Positions 7,372 through 11,691 of a stretch of DNA of 11,691 bases are shown here, in pieces; positions within the stretch are counted from its first letter, which is position 1, and every line of letters starts with the position of its first letter. Both the position numbers and the translations under genes were made by a program. The notes beneath the pieces are model-generated. The model searched no databases and had not been told where the DNA came from. It was given only the letters and a program-made list of their open reading frames with translations. Source of the DNA: Ferrovibrio sp964429465 (GTDB taxonomy: Bacteria > Pseudomonadota > Alphaproteobacteria > Ferrovibrionales > Ferrovibrionaceae); assembly GCA_964429465.1 (NCBI GenBank), contig CAYSCA010000099.1, positions 1-11,691 on the forward strand. The letters are read 5' to 3'.

Positions 7372-8513
7372 CGCAGCCGCTGTCACTGCTTTTCCTCGGC
7401 CTATCGCTATCTTCGTCGTGGGGAAACGGCCATGCGACCACCTACAGGGCATTGCTGCGGGGACTGGCGGCGGCCGGCCACAGAATCGACTTCCTCGAGC
7501 GGGACGTGCCCTGGTATGCCAATAACCGAGACCTCCGCAACCCCGATTTCTGCGATCTGCATTTCTACGCCAGCCTGGAGGATCTGCGGGATCGCTTTTC
7601 CGGGAGGATAGCGGCGGCTGATGCCGTGGTGATCGGCTCCTACGTTCCGGAGGGAATTGCGCTGATCGACCTCGTCCTGGAAATGGCAGAGGGCGCGGTG
7701 GTCTTTTACGATATCGACACCCCCGTCACCTGCGCAAAGCTGGCTCAGGCAAATGCCGAATATCTCGCGCCCCGTCAGGTTCCGCTGTTCGATCTGTATT
7801 GTTCCTTCTCCGGCGGCCCGATCCTGCATGCGCTGGAAGGCCGCTTCGGCGCGCGCCGGGCCGAACCGCTCTATTGTGCAGTCGATCAGGAGGCCTACTA
7901 TCCTGAAGACGAGCTCAGTCCGCGCTGGGATCTCGGCTATATCGGAACCTACAGTGCAGACCGGCAGCCGGCTTTGGAGAAGCTCCTGCTTGAACCGGCG
8001 CGCCGCCTGCCCGACAGGCGTTTCGTCGTCGCCGGACCGCAATATCCCGACAGCATCCAATGGCCGGTTAATGTGGACCGGATCGAGCATCTGCCGCCGG
8101 CCGAGCATCGGGCATTCTACAACAGCCTGCGTTTCGCCCTGAACGTCACCCGCGCGGACATGATATCGGCCGGCTGGTCGCCAAGCGTGCGCATTTTCGA
8201 GGCGGCAGCCTGCGGCACTCCGATCGTCAGCGACGCTTGGAACGGCCTGACGTCGTTTCTGCCGCATCCAGACGCGATCGTCATCGCGCAATCATCCGAA
8301 GATGTCGTGCAGGCACTGACAGCCATGCCGGAGGCGAGGCGGCTCCGGCTCGCCGCCACCGCGCGGGCCAGGGTGCTGCAGGAGCATACCGGTGCCGCCA
8401 GAGCGCGGGAATTCGAATCGTATCTCCTGTCGCTGGCGAGAGTGGCTGGATCAAGGCGGGCGGGTTCGGGGTTAGTGAGGTCCGGAATCCCTGCCGCTCT
8501 CGTGTCCGATTAG
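7368..8513 (+). CDS. CgeB-like glycosyltransferase, third of three tandem copies
   Basis: A 381-residue CgeB-like protein and the last gene of the packed operon. Matching elements are LGLSLSSSWGNGHATTYRAL (residues 10-29), FYDIDTPVT at 113-121 aligning with the DVDAPAT of the second copy, LGYIGTYSADRQP at 189-201, and the C-terminal SPSVRIFEAAACG (271-283) followed by SDAWNGL. The ATG sits in an ATGA overlap with the preceding stop and has GGAGG at 7356-7360, seven bases upstream. The last 25 residues or so are Gly/Ser/Arg/Ala-rich and extend past the folded domain. A signal peptide is unlikely: the hydrophobic start is the first beta strand of the GT-B fold. Function is inferred as glycosyl transfer from the family; the acceptor and sugar are unknown. 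Confidence 0.85.
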   Translation: MTQPLSLLFLGLSLSSSWGNGHATTYRALLRGLAAAGHRIDFLERDVPWYANNRDLRNPDFCDLHFYASLEDLRDRFSGRIAAADAVVIGSYVPEGIALIDLVLEMAEGAVVFYDIDTPVTCAKLAQANAEYLAPRQVPLFDLYCSFSGGPILHALEGRFGARRAEPLYCAVDQEAYYPEDELSPRWDLGYIGTYSADRQPALEKLLLEPARRLPDRRFVVAGPQYPDSIQWPVNVDRIEHLPPAEHRAFYNSLRFALNVTRADMISAGWSPSVRIFEAAACGTPIVSDAWNGLTSFLPHPDAIVIAQSSEDVVQALTAMPEARRLRLAATARARVLQEHTGAARAREFESYLLSLARVAGSRRAGSGLVRSGIPAALVSD

Positions 8514-8514
8514 A

Positions 8515-8527
8515 ATGCGTGACGCAT
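8515..8527. promoter_or_regulatory. Perfect 13-base palindrome, possible operator
   Basis: ATGCGT-G-ACGCAT is a perfect inverted repeat with a 1-base centre, beginning one base after the stop of the last CgeB-like gene. It is the most ordered element in the 79-base gap before the UDP-glucuronate decarboxylase gene. A 1-base loop cannot form a stable RNA hairpin, so a dimeric DNA-binding protein site is the likelier reading. I see no convincing -35/-10 pair beside it and cannot name a regulator. A perfect 13-mer palindrome can also arise by chance. Confidence 0.3.
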
Positions 8528-8580
8528 AGGGAATTGCGCCGGAAGTTCCAGTGCGCGTGACGACGTGGCCCGTTCGTCTT

Positions 8581-8586
8581 TAGGAG
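8581..8586 (+). promoter_or_regulatory. Ribosome binding site TAGGAG for the UDP-glucuronate decarboxylase gene
   Basis: TAGGAG lies 6 bases before the ATG at 8593. It supports that start, and it shows that this gene, unlike its neighbours, has its own leader and does not depend on overlap with an upstream stop. Confidence 0.6.
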
Positions 8587-8592
8587 TGCTCA

Positions 8593-9624
8593 ATGCCGGC
8601 GAAAGAAATCGTTCTCCCCGTACGGAAAAGCATTCTGGTTGCCGGCGGCGCCGGCTTCCTGGGGTCGCATCTCTGCGAACGGCTGGTTTCCGAAGGGCAT
8701 CGGGTCTATTGCGTCGACAATCTGCAGACCGGGCTGGCGGAGAATATGCGCGACCTCAGCCGCGAATCCCGCTTCGCTTTCATAAAGCATGACGTTCGGG
8801 ATTCTCTGCCGCAGACGCTCAAAGTCGATCGCATCTATAATCTCGCCTGTCCGGCCTCGCCGCTGCATTATCAGGCCGATCCCGTTCACACGCTGATGAC
8901 CTGCGTCGCGGGGACGCGCAACCTGCTCGAATATGCTGTCCACGCCAAGGCAGTCTTTGTGCAGGCCTCTACCAGCGAGGTATATGGCGATCCGCATCAG
9001 CATCCGCAGACCGAGGCCTACTGGGGCAACGTCAATCCGGTGGGGCCGCGGGCGTGTTACGATGAGGGAAAGCGGGCGGCAGAAGCCCTGTGTTTCGATT
9101 ATCTGCGGCTCGGCCGCGTCGACGTCCGGGTCGCCCGCATCTTCAATACCTACGGGCCGAGAATGCGGGCCGATGACGGCCGCATCGTATCGAATTTCAT
9201 CACGCAGGCGCTGACCGGGAAGCCATTGACGGTGTATGGCACCGGCCGCCAGACGAGATCATTCTGCTATGTGTCCGACCTGATCCGGGGCCTGGTCCAG
9301 CTGATGGATGTGAAGCAAAATCCCGCGGGCCCGGTGAATCTGGGCAATCCGCGCGAGTTCACCGTGCTGCAACTGGCGAAGCTGGTCAGGACGCTTACGG
9401 AATCGCGCTCGGTCATCGCATTCCAGCCCTTGCCCACCGACGATCCCAGGCGCCGTCAGCCTGATATCCGTCGCGCCAAAGAGGTGCTCGGGTGGGCCCC
9501 GCGTGTGCCGCTCGGTCAGGGCCTGCCCCCGACTGTGGCCTGGTTCAGCAAGAGTCTGCAGGCCGGTCAGGCGGTGGCGCGGCCGGTTGCGGTCGCCAGT
9601 ATCTCCCAGCCGGTCACCATCTGA
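8593..9624 (+). CDS. UDP-glucuronate decarboxylase (UDP-xylose synthase)
   Basis: A 343-residue extended SDR that should oxidise and decarboxylate UDP-glucuronate to UDP-xylose using bound NAD. The match to the UXS family is strong: GGAGFLG at 18-24 (NAD), VDNLQTG at 41-47, the signature NLACPASPLHYQ at 83-94, TSEVYGDPHQHPQTEAYWG at 127-145, NPVGPRACYDEGKRAAE at 148-164 with catalytic Tyr156 and Lys160, RIFNTYGPRM at 182-191 and RQTRSFCYVSDL at 219-230. Length fits soluble bacterial UXS. It lacks the N-terminal membrane anchor seen in some eukaryotic forms, so it is cytosolic. About 20 residues after position 320 are a non-conserved tail. The gene follows the glycosyltransferase operon after a 79-base gap on the same strand, so it may be co-transcribed or have its own promoter. 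UDP-xylose would be a natural donor for the nearby transferases; that link is inferred. Confidence 0.93.
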   Translation: MPAKEIVLPVRKSILVAGGAGFLGSHLCERLVSEGHRVYCVDNLQTGLAENMRDLSRESRFAFIKHDVRDSLPQTLKVDRIYNLACPASPLHYQADPVHTLMTCVAGTRNLLEYAVHAKAVFVQASTSEVYGDPHQHPQTEAYWGNVNPVGPRACYDEGKRAAEALCFDYLRLGRVDVRVARIFNTYGPRMRADDGRIVSNFITQALTGKPLTVYGTGRQTRSFCYVSDLIRGLVQLMDVKQNPAGPVNLGNPREFTVLQLAKLVRTLTESRSVIAFQPLPTDDPRRRQPDIRRAKEVLGWAPRVPLGQGLPPTVAWFSKSLQAGQAVARPVAVASISQPVTI

Positions 9625-9629
9625 CCGGC
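9609..9629. terminator. Hairpin at the convergent gene junction
   Basis: GCCGGTCA (9609-9616) and TGACCGGC (9622-9629) form a perfect 8-bp stem with a 5-base loop, spanning the stop codon of the UDP-glucuronate decarboxylase gene. The facing kinase gene stops only 18 bases away, so the hairpin could serve transcripts from both sides. No T-run follows on either strand, so intrinsic termination would be weak. It could instead protect 3' ends, or be chance in GC-rich DNA. Confidence 0.4.
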
Positions 9630-9642
9630 ATCCGCCCGAGGA

Positions 9643-11304
9643 TCACGCTGCGGGGGATTGCAGCGGCAGGCAGATGATGGCCGTCGTGCCGGTTCCCGGC
9701 TGCGATACCAGTTCCAGCCGCCCGCCATGGAGTTCGGCGAGGGATTTGACCAGCGGCAGGCCCAGACCGGTGCCCTGGTGCTCCCGGCTCAGCACGCCAC
9801 GCACCTGTCCGAACGGCGCAAGCGCCTTGGGAATATCGTGGGCGGCCATGCCGACCCCGGTATCGCTCACGGCAATGCGCAGCATGCCTTCCGTGCTGTC
9901 GGCGCCGATCCAGGCGCGGCCATCCGGCGGCGTGAACTTCACCGCATTGCTCAGCAGGTTGAGCAGCATCTGGCGCAGCATGCGCTCATCGGCATGCAGG
10001 GGCGGCAGCTGCGCGGGCAGCTCTGCACTCAGGGAGATGTTGGCGCGCTCGGCCTGCACCCGCATCATCTCAAGGCAGTCCGTCACCACCTGTCGCAGGT
10101 CGATCAGTTCGATATGGGCTTCCATGCGCCCGGCCTCGACCTTGGCCAGATCCAGAACGTCGTTGATCAGCTGCAGCAGATGCTCGCCCGATTTCAGGAT
10201 GTCGCCGACATATTCCTGCTGTTTGGTCGAAAGGGCACCGAAATATCCGGCCAGAAGGGATTCCGAAAAGCCGATGATGGCGTTCAGCGGCGTGCGGAAT
10301 TCATGGCTCATATTGGCGAGGAAGGCGCTTTTCGCCCGGTTGGCCACCTCCGCCATTTCCTTCGCGCGCAGCAGTTCCCGTTCGGTCCCTTCACGCTCGG
10401 CGATATAGCGCGTCAGCGCCTCGGTGCGCTCATCGACCCGCCGCTCCAGTGTCTCCGCGGCCTTGCCCAGCTGTTCCTGCACGAGATGCAGCTCGGTGAT
10501 GTCGGAATAAGAGGTGACGAAGCCGACGCCCGGGATGGGCGTGCCGATCACCTCGATCACCCTGCCATTCGGGCGGCGGCGCTGGAAGCGATGGGGCAGC
10601 ATCTGCCGCGCCAGCTGCACACGCTCCTCGACCAGAGTCTCCACATCGCCCGGGCCGTATTCTCCGCGTTCGGCATTGCAGCGCATGAATTCGGCGAAGG
10701 GCGTTCCGGGACGGCCGAGCTGCTCCGGCAGATCCATCATCTTCAGGAAATGCCGGTTGCAGACCAGCAGGTTCAGGTTTTCGTCGAATAGCGTGATGCC
10801 GTGGCTGATGGTTTCGAGCACCACGTCGAGTTGGCGGTTCTTGTGCGTCAGCTCCGCCGTGCGCGCGCGGACGAGGTTTTCGAGTTCGTCGCGGCCGCGC
10901 AGAATTTCCTGTTCCGCCTGCTTGCGCTGGGTGACATCGCTGTAGATGGCGACCCATCCGCCGCCGGGCAGGGGCGTGCCGCGGATTTCGATGACCGTGC
11001 CGTTGGGGCGCTCGCGTTCGAAGCAATGCGGCATGAATTGCCGGGCCAACTCGACCCGCTGGCGGACGAGTTCCGCCACGTCACCGGGTCCATATTCGCC
11101 GCGCTCGGCATTGATGCGCAGGAAAGCTTCGGCCGGCGTGCCGGCGGCGCCGAGATGGTCGGGAAAATCGAGCAGGTCGAGATAACGGCGATTGCAGGCG
11201 ACGAGCTTCAGGTCGCGATCGAAGATGCTGATACCCTGGTCAAGGTGATCGAGACCTTGCAGCAGCAGCATATCTCTGTGCATGCCGTTGCGCCCCTTCG
11301 TCAT
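9643..11304 (-). CDS. Cytoplasmic sensor histidine kinase with two PAS domains
   Basis: A 553-residue histidine kinase expected to autophosphorylate and pass phosphate to a response regulator not present here. Domains in order: PAS 1 (about 15-125), a coiled coil (about 125-160), PAS 2 (about 160-270), a second coiled coil (about 270-325), the dimerisation/phosphoacceptor domain with SHEFRTPLNAIIGFSE (His334), and the ATPase domain with N-box LLNLLSNAVKFTPP (446-459), G1 box DTGVGM (481-486) and G2 box GTGLGLPLVK (511-520). Both PAS domains are PAS_7-like and share an identical NAERGEYGPGDV segment. There is no membrane segment, HAMP or receiver domain, so it senses a cytoplasmic cue. An alternative start, Met8 at 11283, has AAGGGG nine bases upstream and fits the predicted promoter better; the longer form has no clear ribosome site. 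It converges on the sugar cassette and is probably unrelated to it. Confidence 0.92.
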   Translation of the reverse strand: MTKGRNGMHRDMLLLQGLDHLDQGISIFDRDLKLVACNRRYLDLLDFPDHLGAAGTPAEAFLRINAERGEYGPGDVAELVRQRVELARQFMPHCFERERPNGTVIEIRGTPLPGGGWVAIYSDVTQRKQAEQEILRGRDELENLVRARTAELTHKNRQLDVVLETISHGITLFDENLNLLVCNRHFLKMMDLPEQLGRPGTPFAEFMRCNAERGEYGPGDVETLVEERVQLARQMLPHRFQRRRPNGRVIEVIGTPIPGVGFVTSYSDITELHLVQEQLGKAAETLERRVDERTEALTRYIAEREGTERELLRAKEMAEVANRAKSAFLANMSHEFRTPLNAIIGFSESLLAGYFGALSTKQQEYVGDILKSGEHLLQLINDVLDLAKVEAGRMEAHIELIDLRQVVTDCLEMMRVQAERANISLSAELPAQLPPLHADERMLRQMLLNLLSNAVKFTPPDGRAWIGADSTEGMLRIAVSDTGVGMAAHDIPKALAPFGQVRGVLSREHQGTGLGLPLVKSLAELHGGRLELVSQPGTGTTAIICLPLQSPAA

Positions 11305-11313
11305 CCGGTCGTG

Positions 11314-11342
11314 ATTGTAGCCTATCCGGCAATGATCGTGAC
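11314..11342 (-). promoter_or_regulatory. Possible sigma-70-type promoter for the histidine kinase gene
   Basis: On the minus strand, TACAAT (11314-11319) matches five of six -10 consensus positions, with GTCACG (11337-11342) 17 bases upstream matching only three of six -35 positions. Transcription would begin within a few bases of the ATG at 11304, making that start leaderless, or would give a short leader containing AAGGGG if translation begins at 11283. Its place downstream of the rpsU terminator supports independent transcription. Confidence 0.35.
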
Positions 11343-11376
11343 CTGAATTCGCCGCTCCAGGCTCGGCGGGGGCATG

Positions 11377-11401
11377 AAAAAAGCCGCCAGAGGGCGGCTT
11401 T
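11377..11401 (-). terminator. Rho-independent terminator of rpsU
   Basis: Read on the minus strand, AAAGCCGCC, a 4-base loop CTCT and GGCGGCTTT form a perfect 9-bp stem that runs into six consecutive T residues. It begins 26 bases after the bS21 stop codon and ends 72 bases before the kinase start, so it insulates the two minus-strand genes. On the plus strand the trailing T-run is only three bases, so it is directional. Confidence 0.88.
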
Positions 11402-11427
11402 GATCGATACCGGAGGCGATCGCCGGC

Positions 11428-11634
11428 TCAGGCAGAACCTTCGCGCTGGGCGCGCTTGCGGGCCAGCTTGCGGGCGCGACGAATGGCTTCGGCCTTCTCG
11501 CGAGCGCGGCGCTCCGACGGTTTCTCGTAATGGCCGCGCAGCTTCATCTCACGGAAGAGGCCCTCGCGCTGCATCTTCTTCTTCAGCGCCTTCAGGGCCT
11601 GATCGACATTGTTATCGCCAACGACGACTAGCAC
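11428..11634 (-). CDS. rpsU: 30S ribosomal protein bS21
   Basis: A small, very basic protein of 68 residues (71 if the upstream GTG is used) that binds the 30S subunit near the 3' end of 16S rRNA and aids initiation. The core is characteristic of bS21: DNNVDQALKALKKKMQREG, then FREMKLRGHYEKPSERR, then an Arg/Lys/Ala-rich helix ending KLARKRAQREG. Both candidate starts are GTG. The one at 11634 gives MLVVVGDNNVDQ, which puts the DNNVDQ block at the position I recall for alphaproteobacterial homologues (MQVLVRDNNVDQ), and lies 10 bases from a GGAG; the one at 11643 adds MAR and is only 1 base from that GGAG. I chose the shorter form. The usual Arg before DNN is Gly here. A strong terminator follows, so it is probably monocistronic. 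Confidence 0.95.
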   Translation of the reverse strand: MLVVVGDNNVDQALKALKKKMQREGLFREMKLRGHYEKPSERRAREKAEAIRRARKLARKRAQREGSA

Positions 11635-11644
11635 GCGCGCCACA

Positions 11645-11648
11645 CTCC
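11645..11648 (-). promoter_or_regulatory. Probable ribosome binding site GGAG of rpsU
   Basis: Minus-strand GGAG lies 1 base before the GTG at 11643 and 10 bases before the GTG at 11634. The first spacing is too short for efficient initiation and the second is slightly long, so the downstream GTG is favoured. The rpsU promoter is not recognisable in the remaining 40 bases and may lie beyond the window. Confidence 0.45.
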
Positions 11649-11691
11649 GTTTCAGAGGGTTGAGGAAATTTGGGACTGGCCGAAGCCAACC

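Noticed and set aside
6109..7452. 447-codon antisense frame over the CgeB-like genes
   Set aside because: It crosses two well-supported genes and their overlap, and shows no motif or family resemblance.
8536..8556. GCGC...GCGC inverted repeat with inner GGAA-G-TTCC as a terminator of the transferase operon
   Set aside because: The arms are short with unequal gaps, the inner loop is 1 base, and no T-run follows; read-through into the UXS gene is as likely.
9658..10791. 377-codon plus-strand frame opposite the histidine kinase
   Set aside because: The minus strand carries all kinase boxes in order; the plus-strand product is low-complexity, rich in Gln, His and Arg, as expected of a shadow.
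9625..11691. Histidine kinase as a regulator of the glycan cassette
   Set aside because: It is on the opposite strand, convergent, lacks a partner regulator here, and neighbours a housekeeping ribosomal gene; adjacency alone is not evidence.
1..11691. tRNA, rRNA, CRISPR array, insertion sequence, phage or conjugative genes
   Set aside because: No cloverleaf, direct-repeat array, transposase motif, terminal inverted repeats or integrase was found on reading both strands.

Overview
The window is GC-rich, gene-dense DNA with almost no intergenic space. It looks alphaproteobacterial, plausibly a Rhodospirillales-type or rhizobial relative. The main grounds are the ribosomal protein bS21 at the right end, whose core closely matches alphaproteobacterial bS21 from memory, and a soluble tandem-PAS histidine kinase of a style common in that class. 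No genus can be named from the sequence alone.

Bases 2-8513 form one tightly packed plus-strand operon of seven genes that continues off the left edge. In order they are: the C-terminal part of a nucleotide-sugar epimerase/dehydratase; a fusion of a glycoside-hydrolase-like (clan GH-A) domain to a second NDP-sugar epimerase domain resembling CDP-paratose 2-epimerase; a B12-binding-type radical SAM enzyme; a GT4 glycosyltransferase; and three consecutive CgeB-like glycosyltransferases. Four of the six junctions are 4-base stop/start overlaps (ATGA or GTGA), one is a 19-base overlap and one is a 3-base gap, so translation is probably coupled throughout. After a 79-base gap holding a perfect 13-base palindrome comes a same-strand UDP-glucuronate decarboxylase (UDP-xylose synthase) gene at 8593-9624, which would supply a pentose donor.

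Together these eight genes read as a cassette that makes nucleotide sugars, assembles an oligosaccharide or glycosylates a small molecule with four glycosyltransferases, and modifies an intermediate by radical SAM chemistry. The product is unknown. No flippase, polymerase, ABC transporter or anchoring enzyme lies in this window.

The right end is on the minus strand and converges on the cassette. It carries an orphan cytoplasmic histidine kinase with two similar PAS domains (9643-11304) and, upstream of it, rpsU for ribosomal protein bS21. A strong intrinsic terminator (11377-11401) separates those two. An 8-bp hairpin sits at the convergent junction between the cassette and the kinase gene. 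I found no tRNA, rRNA, insertion sequence, CRISPR array or riboswitch.
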